Of a DNA stretch of 64,000 nt, positions 18,347 through 26,857 are shown one piece after another. The notes beneath the pieces were generated by a model. The model did not search any database. It saw only the letters and a list, made by a program, of their open reading frames with translations, and was not told the DNA's origin. Both the position numbers and the translations under genes were made by a program. The stretch lies in assembly GCA_964628285.1 (NCBI GenBank), contig CAZVNP010000013.1, positions 1 to 64,000 on the forward strand, written 5' to 3'. The DNA comes from JAPLDP01 sp964628285. GTDB lineage: Bacteria > Bacteroidota > Bacteroidia > Bacteroidales > JAGONC01. Position 1 is the first letter of the stretch; each line of letters starts with the position of its first letter.

Positions 18347-19738
18347 ATGAACGTCACACATGAAGCCACGGGCGAGCTCACGGCGACCATTAAGATCGAG
18401 ATACAGGCCGGAGATTACCAGGAAGAGGTGGAGAAAAAACTGAAAGAGCTGCGGCGCAAGGCCAACCTCCCCGGTTTCCGGCCCGGCCACCTGCCGCTGG
18501 GCATGGTGCGTAAGATATATGGCAGGAGCGTTATCTCGGAAGAACTCAACAAACGCCTGTCCGACTCACTCGACGAATATATCAAGCAGAATGAGCTCGA
18601 CCTGCTGGGCACGCCGCTGGCCAACAAGGAGAAAGGCAAAGAGATCGACCCGGATAACCAGAAAGACTTTGAGTTTTATTTCGACATTGCCCTGACACCT
18701 CACTTCGACATTGAGCTGTCGGACCAGATGAAAGTCGACTTTTACAAGGTCAAGATCGAGGATGAGATGATCGACAACCAAATTAAAGAGTACAGCTACA
18801 GGTTTGGGACGACCTCCCCGGCAGAAGCGGCCGGTGAGGATGATGTGGTGAAAGGCGAACTCGTCGAGCTGGATGAAAACGGGAACGAAAAAGAGAAAGG
18901 CATCCGTAAAACAACTACGATATCGGTACATTTCATCAAGGATCCCGACACCAGGAACCAGTTCATTGGTGCCGCGCCGGACCAGCAGATCATATACCAT
19001 CCCATGAGGGCCACGGGCAGCGCCGCCGACACAGCCTCCATGCTGGGCATCAAAAAGGAAGAAGCCGAACACCTCGAGTCACCCTTTCGATTCACCGTCA
19101 ACGAAATCTCGCACTTCGAACCTGCCCCCGTCGATAGCGTGTTATTCGAAAAAGTTTACCCTAACCACTTGTTTGCATCGGAAGAAGAATTCAGGCAGCA
19201 TGTAAGAAATGACTTAGAGGCATCACTGGCTTCCAGCAGCGAGCGGCTGTTCATGTCGAACATCAAAGACCTGCTCATTAAGGAAACCAACATCAGCCTT
19301 CCTGTGGATTTCCTGAAACGTTACCTGCTTGAGACATCTGAAAAAAAGATGACGATGGAACAGGTCGAGGCCGATTTTGAGCTTTATGCCCGGTCGTTGC
19401 GGTGGCAACTCATCGAGAACAAACTCTTTAAAAACTACGACATCAAAGTGACCGATGCCGACATCCGGTCTTACATCCGTCATTATTTCAGCCCGGAGCC
19501 ACATGAACATGACACTGAACAGGGTCACGGGCATGAACCTGCCGGTGATACGGAACGGGACCAGCGGCTCGACAGGCTGGTCGACATGGTAATGGAAAAC
19601 AAGGAAGAGGTGGAAAAGATCAACGATTACCTTTACGACACCAAGCTGAGAGACTTGTTGCGGTCGCGGCTTTCTGTGACCACGAGCGTCGTATCCTACG
19701 AAGAATTTATTAAATTTGCAGGACAAACGAAATACTAA
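18347..19738 (+). CDS. tig: Trigger factor (ribosome-associated chaperone / prolyl isomerase)
   Basis: 463 residues. The N-terminal ribosome-binding domain holds the GFRPGHLP signature (about 43-50) in LPGFRPGHLPLGMVRKIYG, close to the canonical GFRxGxxP ribosome contact. A divergent central PPIase-like domain (about 150-250) and a long helical C-terminal chaperone domain follow. The C-terminus has a His/Glu-rich stretch (HEHDTEQGHGHE), common in Bacteroidota trigger factors. It binds nascent chains at the exit tunnel. It is the first gene of a protein quality-control cluster with clpP and clpX, the same order as in many bacteria; clpP starts 10 bp after its stop. Confidence 0.95.
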   Translation: MNVTHEATGELTATIKIEIQAGDYQEEVEKKLKELRRKANLPGFRPGHLPLGMVRKIYGRSVISEELNKRLSDSLDEYIKQNELDLLGTPLANKEKGKEIDPDNQKDFEFYFDIALTPHFDIELSDQMKVDFYKVKIEDEMIDNQIKEYSYRFGTTSPAEAAGEDDVVKGELVELDENGNEKEKGIRKTTTISVHFIKDPDTRNQFIGAAPDQQIIYHPMRATGSAADTASMLGIKKEEAEHLESPFRFTVNEISHFEPAPVDSVLFEKVYPNHLFASEEEFRQHVRNDLEASLASSSERLFMSNIKDLLIKETNISLPVDFLKRYLLETSEKKMTMEQVEADFELYARSLRWQLIENKLFKNYDIKVTDADIRSYIRHYFSPEPHEHDTEQGHGHEPAGDTERDQRLDRLVDMVMENKEEVEKINDYLYDTKLRDLLRSRLSVTTSVVSYEEFIKFAGQTKY

Positions 19739-19748
19739 AATCAGCTCT

Positions 19749-20432
19749 ATGAACAACGACGAATTCCGCAAGTATGCCATCAAACACCGGGGCATCAGCA
19801 GTCTGAACCTCGACAGGTACATACGTCTCGAGGGGGGTTACATCTCCCCCACCATCATCGAGGAGAGGCAGCTGAACATAGCGACGATGGATGTCTTCTC
19901 CCGGCTGATGATGGACCGCATCATTTTTCTGGGTGTACTCATCGATGATTATGTTGCCAACATCATCCAGGCGCAGCTTCTGTTTCTGGAGTCGACCGAT
20001 TCGCGCAAGGATATTCAGATCTACCTGAACACGCCCGGTGGCGGCGTTTATGCCGGTCTGGGCATCTACGACACGATGCAGTATATTGCTCCTGACATTG
20101 CGACTATCTGCACGGGTGTGGCCGCCTCCATGGGTGCCATCCTGCTGTGTGCCGGCACCAAGGGCAAACGCACGGCGCTGACGCATGCCCGCATCCTTAT
20201 CCACCAGCCTGCCGGCGGCGCAGAAGGGGTGGCCTCCGACATCGAGATCACGGCGCGGGAGATACAGAAACTGAAAAAAGAACTTTATGACATCATCGCC
20301 GTCCATTCAGGTCAGGACTATAAAAAGATATGGAAGGATGCCGACAGGGACTTCTGGATGACAGCCGATGAAGCCAAGGAATACGGTATGATCGATGAGG
20401 TGCTGCACCGCAATAAAATGGAAAAAAGCTGA
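19749..20432 (+). CDS. clpP: ATP-dependent Clp protease proteolytic subunit
   Basis: 227 residues from the ATG at 19749. A longer frame starting at 19716 would overlap tig and adds non-conserved residues, so it was not used. Catalytic Ser127 lies in VAASMGA and His152 in ILIHQPAGG; the Asp is expected in the DRDFWM segment. ClpP forms the tetradecameric serine-protease chamber that degrades proteins unfolded by ClpX, encoded 41 bp downstream. Confidence 0.95.
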   Translation: MNNDEFRKYAIKHRGISSLNLDRYIRLEGGYISPTIIEERQLNIATMDVFSRLMMDRIIFLGVLIDDYVANIIQAQLLFLESTDSRKDIQIYLNTPGGGVYAGLGIYDTMQYIAPDIATICTGVAASMGAILLCAGTKGKRTALTHARILIHQPAGGAEGVASDIEITAREIQKLKKELYDIIAVHSGQDYKKIWKDADRDFWMTADEAKEYGMIDEVLHRNKMEKS

Positions 20433-20473
20433 CAAGGTATCCAACGTTTAATTTTTTACGTATAATCTGAATC

Positions 20474-21712
20474 ATGGCCCGTACTTATGAACGATGCTCT
20501 TTCTGCGGCCGCTCCAAGAAGGACACCAACGTCCTTATCGCCGGCCTCGACGCTCACATCTGTGATTATTGTGTGGCTCAGGCGCAGTCGATCATAAACG
20601 AGGAGTTCGCCGCCAGGACGCCGGTGCACACCGGTCGTCTGGAGCTGCGTAAGCCTGCTGAGATCAAAGCGTACCTCGACCAGTACGTCATCGGGCAGGA
20701 AGAGGCCAAGAAGATCATCTCTGTTGCCGTTTACAACCATTACAAACGCATCTCACAGCCGTTCGATGCCAATGACAAGAACGAGGTGGAGATAGAAAAG
20801 TCGAACATCATCCTTGTGGGTGAGACGGGTACGGGCAAGACTTTGCTGGCCCGCACCATTGCCAAGATGCTGCACGTACCCTTCTGCATCGCCGATGCCA
20901 CTGTGCTCACCGAGGCCGGATATGTGGGTGAGGATGTGGAGAGCATCCTCACTCGTCTGCTGCAGGTGGCCGATTACAATGTGGCGGCGGCCGAGAGAGG
21001 TATTATCTTCATCGACGAGATCGACAAGATATCGCGCAAAAGCGACAATCCCTCCATCACCCGTGACGTGTCGGGAGAAGGTGTGCAGCAGGCTTTGCTC
21101 AAGCTGCTCGAAGGCTCTTTCGTGAACGTGCCGCCGCAGGGTGGCCGCAAGCATCCCGAGCAGAGAATGATACAGGTCAACACGCAGAACATCCTGTTCA
21201 TCGCCGGCGGCGCTTTCGACGGCATTGAAAAGAAAATAGCCTCACGGCTGGAGACCCATCTTATCGGTTACAATACCGCCAGGGTGAAGGATGCCATCAA
21301 CAAGGACAACCTCATGCAGTTCGTCGCCCCCATGGACCTGCGCAGTTACGGGCTCATACCCGAGATCGTCGGCCGTCTGCCCGTGATCACCTTCATGAAC
21401 CCCTTAGATAAAGCAACACTGAGAAGAATACTCATCGAGCCTAAAAATTCAATCATCAAGCAGTTCATCAAGCTGTTCGCCATGGATCACATCAAGCTGA
21501 CCTTTGACGATGCCGTGCTGGACTATATCGTCGACAAGTCGATTGAATTTCGCCTGGGGGCCCGGGGGTTGCGTTCCATCCTCGAAGCCATCATGACCGA
21601 TGCCATGTTCGAGCTGCCGTCGGACAATTCGGTTAAAGCCGTTCATATTACCGTTGACTATGCCGAAGAGAAGATGCGCAAAACGAATGTGGCCCGGCTG
21701 AAAGTTGCCTAA
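20474..21712 (+). CDS. clpX: ATP-dependent Clp protease ATP-binding subunit ClpX
   Basis: 412 residues. The N-terminal zinc-binding domain has Cys8, Cys11, Cys30 and Cys33. Walker A is GETGTGKT (116-123), followed by Walker B with IIFIDEIDKI and the AAA+ second region. The ClpP-docking loop reads LIGYN, a variant of the usual IGF. ClpX unfolds tagged proteins and feeds them to ClpP. It lies in the tig-clpP-clpX operon and the next gene begins 22 bp downstream. Confidence 0.96.
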   Translation: MARTYERCSFCGRSKKDTNVLIAGLDAHICDYCVAQAQSIINEEFAARTPVHTGRLELRKPAEIKAYLDQYVIGQEEAKKIISVAVYNHYKRISQPFDANDKNEVEIEKSNIILVGETGTGKTLLARTIAKMLHVPFCIADATVLTEAGYVGEDVESILTRLLQVADYNVAAAERGIIFIDEIDKISRKSDNPSITRDVSGEGVQQALLKLLEGSFVNVPPQGGRKHPEQRMIQVNTQNILFIAGGAFDGIEKKIASRLETHLIGYNTARVKDAINKDNLMQFVAPMDLRSYGLIPEIVGRLPVITFMNPLDKATLRRILIEPKNSIIKQFIKLFAMDHIKLTFDDAVLDYIVDKSIEFRLGARGLRSILEAIMTDAMFELPSDNSVKAVHITVDYAEEKMRKTNVARLKVA

Positions 21713-21734
21713 TCATCCCCATGGGGATAGCAGA

Positions 21735-22316
21735 ATGAAAACTTTCCTCGTTACGGTTTTATTTTCCTGCTGTGCCGTCACCGTTTTTTCGCAGGAGCCC
21801 CGTTCCGCTCCGGCCATGATCATAGACGTCAATGGCGACACCCTTTACATCATCAACTTACCCCAGCTTAACGTCATCGGCAAAGCCTACTATAGAAATG
21901 GCCGTGCCGAGAGGCGTTACGGCCGTCTGGTGCGCAATGTGATAAAGGTTTACCCCTATGCCGTGATCGCCAGGGAGAAGCTGGAGGAGTACAGCACGGA
22001 GCTGGCAGGGGTCACCGACGAAAAGGAAAAAAAACGCATCCTCAGGCAGGCTGAACAGGAGCTGATGGACCGCTATGGTGATGAGATAAAAGATCTTAAT
22101 TTTACGCAGGGCACCATACTCATCAAGCTGGTAGACCGCGAGACCGGCTCTTCCTCCTATGAACTGGTCGGGGAACTGCGGGGACAGTTTGTCGCTTTTT
22201 TCTGGCAATCGCTGGCGCGGATATTCGGGTACAACCTGAAGGTTAGATACGATCCCACAGGCGAGGACAGGGATATTGAGATGATCGTGCAGATGATTGA
22301 GAAGGGGGAGCTGTGA
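21735..22316 (+). CDS. DUF4294 family exported protein
   Basis: 193 residues from the ATG at 21735. The upstream frame start at 21705 overlaps clpX and lacks a signal sequence, whereas this start gives a clear signal peptide (MKTFLVTVLF to VFSQ). It has the conserved pattern INLPxLxVxG, then YxRLVRNVIKVYPYAVIAREKLEEY, that marks the Bacteroidota DUF4294 family. The C-terminal part is helical and charged. The function is unknown. Its place at the end of the tig-clpP-clpX operon suggests, but does not prove, a link with envelope protein quality control. Confidence 0.8.
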   Translation: MKTFLVTVLFSCCAVTVFSQEPRSAPAMIIDVNGDTLYIINLPQLNVIGKAYYRNGRAERRYGRLVRNVIKVYPYAVIAREKLEEYSTELAGVTDEKEKKRILRQAEQELMDRYGDEIKDLNFTQGTILIKLVDRETGSSSYELVGELRGQFVAFFWQSLARIFGYNLKVRYDPTGEDRDIEMIVQMIEKGEL

Positions 22317-22334
22317 GATAAGCTGCGAACTGTA

Positions 22335-22391
22335 CAGCCCCCTACCCCACTCCTTCTCCTATGTTGGGGAAGGAATCAGGGGGATAGGGGC
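22335..22391 (+). repeat. Repeat module A, copy 1
   Basis: An imperfect hairpin starting CAGCCCCCTACCCC and ending GGGGGATAGGGGC, with a central ATGTTGGGG. Closely related copies stand in the same orientation at 35740-35795 and 46942-46998. Confidence 0.85.
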
Positions 22392-22397
22392 AAATCA

Positions 22398-22444
22398 TTG
22401 AATGTTCGTTAATGTGTGTTGAAAATTGGGAAGAGAAAGGTTTT
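22398..22444 (+). repeat. Repeat module B, uninterrupted copy
   Basis: ATTGAATGTTCGTTAATGTG followed by TGTTGAAAATTGGGAAGAGA. The same words recur at 47003-47024 (left part) and 50263-50306 (whole), where module C lies beside them. This copy lacks C and looks like the empty site. Confidence 0.8.
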
Positions 22445-22445
22445 A

Positions 22446-22555
22446 TTTAACCACGGAGGGACACTGGGGAAAAACGGAGGTTCACTGAGGATTAAAAAAT
22501 TTATTTATTTTCCTCTGCGCCCTCTGGACCTCCTCTGTGCCCTCAGTGGTTAAAA
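22446..22555. repeat. Repeat module D (CCACGGAGG inverted repeat)
   Basis: TTAACCAC (22447-22454) is repeated inverted as GTGGTTAA (22546-22553), with CGGAGGGAC... and CTCTGTGCCCTC arms inside. A truncated left end occurs at 50309-50321. The type (CACGGAGG / CCTCTGTG) is a familiar dispersed repeat of Bacteroidota genomes. Confidence 0.75.
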
Positions 22556-22640
22556 GAAACATATCAATCCGAACATCATCTCTTATTCCGGCACGCGTTG
22601 CAAACGTGCGCAAGCAAAGACTAATCAGCTCATCCTCACC

Positions 22641-22668
22641 CGACTGACGACTGACGACTGACGACTGG
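22641..22668. repeat. 7-bp tandem repeat (CGACTGA)x4
   Basis: Four head-to-tail heptamers CGACTGA, the last one ending CGACTGG. Non-coding, just downstream of the sugar transferase gene. Confidence 0.85.
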
Positions 22669-22702
22669 ACGGAGGTCGGTTAAAGGTGGAACATAAAAGA
22701 TG

Positions 22703-24127
22703 TTACTTCCCTCGTCCCTGGATGACGATAAGGATGGTGTATATCAATATTTTCAAGTCCATGGCTAAGGACATGTTCTCGATGTAAAGGAGGTCGAATT
22801 TAAGGCGTTCGACCATCTGCTCCACATTTTCAGCATAACCGTATTTGACCTGGCCCCATGAGGTAATGCCGGGTTTGACCTTGTGAAGCATCTTATAGTG
22901 AGGGGCTATCTTCACGATCTGGTCGATAAAATACTGGCGTTCGGGTCGTGGCCCGACGATGCTCATGTCGCCCACCAGCACGGAATAAAACTGAGGGATC
23001 TCATCGAGCCTCACTTTCCTGATGAACTTACCGAAGGGGGTGACGCGCGTGTCATTGCTGGATGACAGCATGGGTGTGCCATTTTCCGCATTATGGTACA
23101 TCGAACGGAACTTATGCATTTTAAACGGCTTGCCGTGCAGGCCTATGCGCTCCTGGGAATAAATGACCGGACCCGGTGATGACAACCTCACGCCGATCGC
23201 CGTGATCACATAAAAGGGTATCAGAAGGATCATGGCGGCGAGCGACACGACGATATCGAAAATTCTCTTCACCGACTGTTGCCAGGGCGGCATCAGCTCC
23301 GCCGTGATCTGAATGAGGGCGGCGCCGAAGATGGAGGATATCTTGACGACGCCCATGATGATGTCCTGCATGTCGGGGATCACCTTGATGACCAGCGGCA
23401 TATCCTCCAGGTCGGTGATGATCTGCTGGACGATCTTATGTTCCGTCTCCTCTACGGCGATGATCACCTCTTCGATTTCATGGTTCTGAATGATCCGGCG
23501 TAAATCCTTATAAGGACCCAGGTATGGCAGGAACTCACCGAGCTTATAGTCATGGTCATCGAGCACGCTGACAAAACCGACGAACTTGTTGCCACTCGAT
23601 TTCACCTGGCCCTCGATCTCTTTGTAAATATCCACTGCGTTGCCGTTGCTTCCTATGATGATGGTGTTGAATCCAATAAGCCGGCGGTGAATCTTTTTTA
23701 CCGTCACCGTAGTGAGGATAAGCCTGAAGGCATAGGTGAACGAAAAATGCAGCCCGTAAAGCACAAGAAACGACTGGTAATAGGTCTTATATGAGATAAC
23801 GACATCGTCGAGGATGAGGGCAAAGAAGATGAAGACGACCCCGATGAGAGTGATGAGCAATGTCTGACCCAGCTCACGCAACCTGGCTTTACGGAAAATA
23901 TCCTTATATGTTCCGACGAGAACGTAAAGAATCAGCCAGAAAACGGGTACGATCATGACGCCATAATAAAAATTGACGTCGGAGAAAATCTGTTCAAGGT
24001 TATAGAATATCTGGTGGTCGAGCTTATACTTCCTGTAAAGAAAGAACAGGCTCCAGGCCAGGGCGGCAGCCACAATGTCGGCAATGATGTATTTTGCGAC
24101 CTGTTTATGTTTATTTTTCCGTGTCAT
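22703..24127 (-). CDS. Exopolysaccharide biosynthesis polyprenyl-phosphate sugar transferase
   Basis: 474 residues. Four N-terminal membrane segments (about 10-130) precede a CoA-binding-like cytosolic domain (about 145-270). After a further hydrophobic helix comes the bacterial sugar-transferase domain (PF02397 type): KRIFDIV, then SPGPVIYSQERIG, KFRSMY, and the signature RKVRLDEIPQF..VGDMSIVGPRPE. This family transfers a sugar-1-phosphate from a nucleotide sugar to undecaprenyl phosphate, the first step of capsule, O-antigen or exopolysaccharide synthesis. It is last in a minus-strand group after a MocA oxidoreductase and a lipoprotein; the 3-bp gap to the lipoprotein gene suggests co-transcription. 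Confidence 0.9.
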   Translation of the reverse strand: MTRKNKHKQVAKYIIADIVAAALAWSLFFLYRKYKLDHQIFYNLEQIFSDVNFYYGVMIVPVFWLILYVLVGTYKDIFRKARLRELGQTLLITLIGVVFIFFALILDDVVISYKTYYQSFLVLYGLHFSFTYAFRLILTTVTVKKIHRRLIGFNTIIIGSNGNAVDIYKEIEGQVKSSGNKFVGFVSVLDDHDYKLGEFLPYLGPYKDLRRIIQNHEIEEVIIAVEETEHKIVQQIITDLEDMPLVIKVIPDMQDIIMGVVKISSIFGAALIQITAELMPPWQQSVKRIFDIVVSLAAMILLIPFYVITAIGVRLSSPGPVIYSQERIGLHGKPFKMHKFRSMYHNAENGTPMLSSSNDTRVTPFGKFIRKVRLDEIPQFYSVLVGDMSIVGPRPERQYFIDQIVKIAPHYKMLHKVKPGITSWGQVKYGYAENVEQMVERLKFDLLYIENMSLAMDLKILIYTILIVIQGRGK

Positions 24128-24130
24128 GGG

Positions 24131-25012
24131 TCAATGCAATAATTTCAAGTTATCAATGAGGATAACCGGGTCATTCACCGTTCCATCATATAAAGCCCCG
24201 ATGAAAACATTGTAATCCAGTGCCGAATTATAATACAGATCGACCGCGTTGGTCAGGTCGATATAGATCTTTTTCCATTGTTGTGCCGGATTTAATATGC
24301 AGACGGCCTGCTGCACCGACTGGTCGTACTCATTGGCGAAGACACCCGCCGTAAAGGGAATGCCTGTCTTAAAGTTCATCTCGAGGTACACCTTGCTGCC
24401 ATCCTGAGGCAGATCATAGGCTTCCTGCGTCAACGCCTCAAAGAATGTGTGCATGTCATCGAGGTGCACAATGCCTGAGTAATTGCCCTCGAACACCAGG
24501 GCAGGATCGGAGGTCACCAGCACCGACGTATCGCTGCGGCTGCTTTTAACCAGCGAGGAGTGGCCGTTCTCAAAATCCTCCATCCAGTCAAAGATGGTGT
24601 TGTCCTTGTACTGCACCACCGGGGAGACGGTGATGACGCTGTCCCTGACCAGGGTAACATCCCTGGCATACGACGTATAGAAAGGATAATCGGCGCGGCT
24701 GCCGGCGATGCCATCGACCTTAATGCCGGCACGCACCGTCAAAGTATGGGGGCCTTCCTTGAGGACAGGAAAACGGGCCGGCAGCTCAAAGGCACCTATC
24801 AGATCATTATCCACATACACCCAGGCATCGACGATGTTACCCGACAAGGAGCCTTCCTGTGATGCCAGCGCCGGATTGACGGTAAGCCGGATGGTGTCGA
24901 TGCGGATATAGCAGGGGACGAGATATTTATCATCGTTCTTGCAACAGGAAAAGAAGAACAAAGAAGAGAAAAAGATAAAAATGAAGAAAATGTGTAGACT
25001 TCTGCCTATCAT
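24131..25012 (-). CDS. Lipoprotein of unknown function
   Basis: 293 residues with a very hydrophobic signal (FFIFIFFSSLFFFSC) and lipidation at the first cysteine of CCKNDD. The mature part is predicted beta-rich: a strand pair with a Y-V-D-N-D-L-I-G segment (PEGA-like: a structural residue placed on a hairpin, followed by FPVLKEGPHTLTVRAG), then a carbohydrate-binding-like domain starting DWMEDFENG and ending ILIDNLKLLH. Such jelly-roll ends bind sugars in other lipoproteins, but no binding residues can be named here. It lies 3 bp before the sugar transferase, hinting at a surface-polysaccharide or gliding-related role. Confidence 0.6.
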   Translation of the reverse strand: MIGRSLHIFFIFIFFSSLFFFSCCKNDDKYLVPCYIRIDTIRLTVNPALASQEGSLSGNIVDAWVYVDNDLIGAFELPARFPVLKEGPHTLTVRAGIKVDGIAGSRADYPFYTSYARDVTLVRDSVITVSPVVQYKDNTIFDWMEDFENGHSSLVKSSRSDTSVLVTSDPALVFEGNYSGIVHLDDMHTFFEALTQEAYDLPQDGSKVYLEMNFKTGIPFTAGVFANEYDQSVQQAVCILNPAQQWKKIYIDLTNAVDLYYNSALDYNVFIGALYDGTVNDPVILIDNLKLLH

Positions 25013-25122
25013 TATAAAAACCTGACCAATGACCTGAATCGACTGCTGAAATTAAACGGAAAACGACGTTTTATATTGCCGGGCATGGCCGTATTAATTA
25101 AATGTCGACCTTCATATCCCTG

Positions 25123-26109
25123 TCAGAGATTCCCGGGAGCCATTTGTATCTTGTCCATGATCTGATAGGCCACCTCTATGGCCCTGTAACCGTCGAAGAT
25201 GGTCACCGGCGGCACCGTGTTGTGGATGATGGCCTGAGCGAAGGATTCGAGCTCGAGCTTGATGGCATTCACATGTTTTATCTCTGGTTTCTCAAAATAG
25301 ATCTCCTTTTTACCTTTGCCGCCACCCAGGTCGATGATCATCGACAGAGGATCCGTTTTCCCGTGTGTCACATCTTTCAGGCGAATGATCTCGAGCGATT
25401 TCTCGAGGAAGTCCACGGCGATGTACGCATCTTTCTGAAAGAACCGTGATTTCCTCATGTTCTTCATGGAAATGCGGCTTGCCGTGAGGTTGGCGACGCA
25501 GCCGTTGTCGAATTCCAGTCTGGCGTTGGCGATGTCGGGTATGTCACTGACGACGCCCACTCCGCTGGCGTTAATTTTTTTCAGGTTCGAATTGACCACG
25601 CTCAGCACGATGTCAATATCATGTATCATCAGATCAAGGATGACGGGCACGTCGGTGCCGCGCGGATTAAACTGGGCGAGGCGGTGTGCCTCGATGAACA
25701 TGGGTTGATGCAGGTATGGACGCACCGCCATAAAGGCTGGATTGAAACGCTCGACATGACCGACCTGCACCTTCACATGGGCTTCCTCGGCTATCTTGAT
25801 CAGCTCCTTGGCCTCGGCAGGCGTAGCCACCACAGGCTTCTCAATGAAGACATGCTTGGACCTTTTCAAAGCCATGGAAGAACAGCTGAAATGCGACACC
25901 GTCGGTGTGACGATATCCACGACATCCACCGCTTCGATCAAATCGCTGACGGAATGGAAATTCACCAGGCCAAATTCGTTTTTGACCTGTTCCGTCGTCA
26001 GGTGATCGGGATCATAGAATCCGGCCAGGAAATAGTCATCGATCTCGCGAATGCATCTGATATGTATCTTGCCCAGATGACCGGCTCCCAGCACACCTAT
26101 CTTCAACAT
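25123..26109 (-). CDS. Gfo/Idh/MocA family oxidoreductase
   Basis: 328 residues. The N-terminal Rossmann fold has the dinucleotide motif GVLGAGHLGKIH (about 5-16). EKPVVATPAEA (about 95) is the usual conserved Lys-Pro signature of the family, and the C-terminal alpha/beta domain carries the HDIDIVLSV segment (catalytic-region His). Members oxidise or reduce hydroxyls of sugars and sugar nucleotides with NAD(P). The neighbouring polyprenyl sugar transferase suggests a nucleotide-sugar dehydrogenase used in surface glycans; the exact substrate cannot be read from the sequence. It is transcribed from a TACATTTG -7 box. Confidence 0.88.
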   Translation of the reverse strand: MLKIGVLGAGHLGKIHIRCIREIDDYFLAGFYDPDHLTTEQVKNEFGLVNFHSVSDLIEAVDVVDIVTPTVSHFSCSSMALKRSKHVFIEKPVVATPAEAKELIKIAEEAHVKVQVGHVERFNPAFMAVRPYLHQPMFIEAHRLAQFNPRGTDVPVILDLMIHDIDIVLSVVNSNLKKINASGVGVVSDIPDIANARLEFDNGCVANLTASRISMKNMRKSRFFQKDAYIAVDFLEKSLEIIRLKDVTHGKTDPLSMIIDLGGGKGKKEIYFEKPEIKHVNAIKLELESFAQAIIHNTVPPVTIFDGYRAIEVAYQIMDKIQMAPGNL

Positions 26110-26124
26110 GACCTAAAATTTTAG

Positions 26125-26132
26125 CAAATGTA
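26125..26132 (-). promoter_or_regulatory. -7 box (TACATTTG) of the MocA oxidoreductase gene
   Basis: The minus strand reads TACATTTG, an exact match to TAnnTTTG, 16 bp upstream of the start codon. No -33 box is convincing. Confidence 0.4.
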
Positions 26133-26204
26133 AAAATTTGGACGGACGAAATTAGTAATTTCGTATGAATTTTATTATCCTGTTATTCCTCTGGTCATTT
26201 GGAA

Positions 26205-26849
26205 ATGATCGATTCATACAAGCACAAAGGGCTCCGTAAACAGCTTATTGACGGTATACGTTACAAGGGCATCAGGGACGAGAAGGTGCTGAAAGCCATG
26301 GAGGATGTCCCGCGGCATTTCTTCTTCGATTCGTCTTTTCTGAAATATGCTTATGAGGATAAGCCTTTCCCTATCGGTGCCGGCCAAACGATCTCACAAC
26401 CTTATACGGTAGCTTATCAGACGGAGCTTCTGCAGATTGAAAAAGGCGACAAAGTCCTGGAGATAGGCACAGGCTCAGGATACCAGGCCTGCATCCTTTC
26501 ACTTCTTGGCGCCAAGGTGTTCACCGTCGAACGTATAAAAAGCCTTTACCAGAAGTCGAAAAGCCTCCTGGCCGAGATGGGCTACAACACCATCAAAGTG
26601 TTTTACGGTGACGGATACAAGGGACTGCCTGCCTTCGCTCCCTTCGATAAGATACTGGTCACCGCCGCCGCACCGGTCATACCCGCGACTCTTAAGGAGC
26701 AAATGAAGGTCGGGGGAATGCTTGTACTGCCTCTTGGCGGCGGTGATGTTCAGGTCATGACCCGTGTCATCAAATTATCGGAGGATGAATACAAGACCGA
26801 GGAACATGGCCTGTTCCGTTTCGTCCCGCTCCTCAGCGAGAAAGAATGA
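26205..26849 (+). CDS. pcm: Protein-L-isoaspartate O-methyltransferase
   Basis: 214 residues from the ATG at 26205; a TTG two codons upstream is the alternative. It shows the full PCMT pattern: VPRHFFF, the IGAGQTISQPYTVAYQTELL substrate/SAM region, SAM motif VLEIGTGSGYQ (about 88-98), and a later PLGGGDVQVMTRV segment. It methylates isoaspartyl residues of damaged proteins with SAM, starting their repair. It stands alone on the plus strand and converges on the GH3 gene; its stop TGA is one end of a 14-bp palindrome whose other end is the stop of the GH3 gene. Confidence 0.93.
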   Translation: MIDSYKHKGLRKQLIDGIRYKGIRDEKVLKAMEDVPRHFFFDSSFLKYAYEDKPFPIGAGQTISQPYTVAYQTELLQIEKGDKVLEIGTGSGYQACILSLLGAKVFTVERIKSLYQKSKSLLAEMGYNTIKVFYGDGYKGLPAFAPFDKILVTAAAPVIPATLKEQMKVGGMLVLPLGGGDVQVMTRVIKLSEDEYKTEEHGLFRFVPLLSEKE

Positions 26850-26857
26850 CAGCCCTG

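Larger units (their letters stand above)
22317..22702. other. Intergenic region filled by modular repeats
   Basis: This 386-bp gap between converging genes has no coding potential. It is occupied by an A-type hairpin (22335-22391), a B segment (22398-22444), a D inverted repeat (22446-22555) and a heptamer array (22641-22668), each listed separately. Confidence 0.75.

Noticed and set aside
18566..19072. 168-codon minus-strand frame opposite tig
   Set aside because: Shadow of the trigger factor gene; the sequence is rich in Val/Phe/Gln repeats typical of antisense frames.
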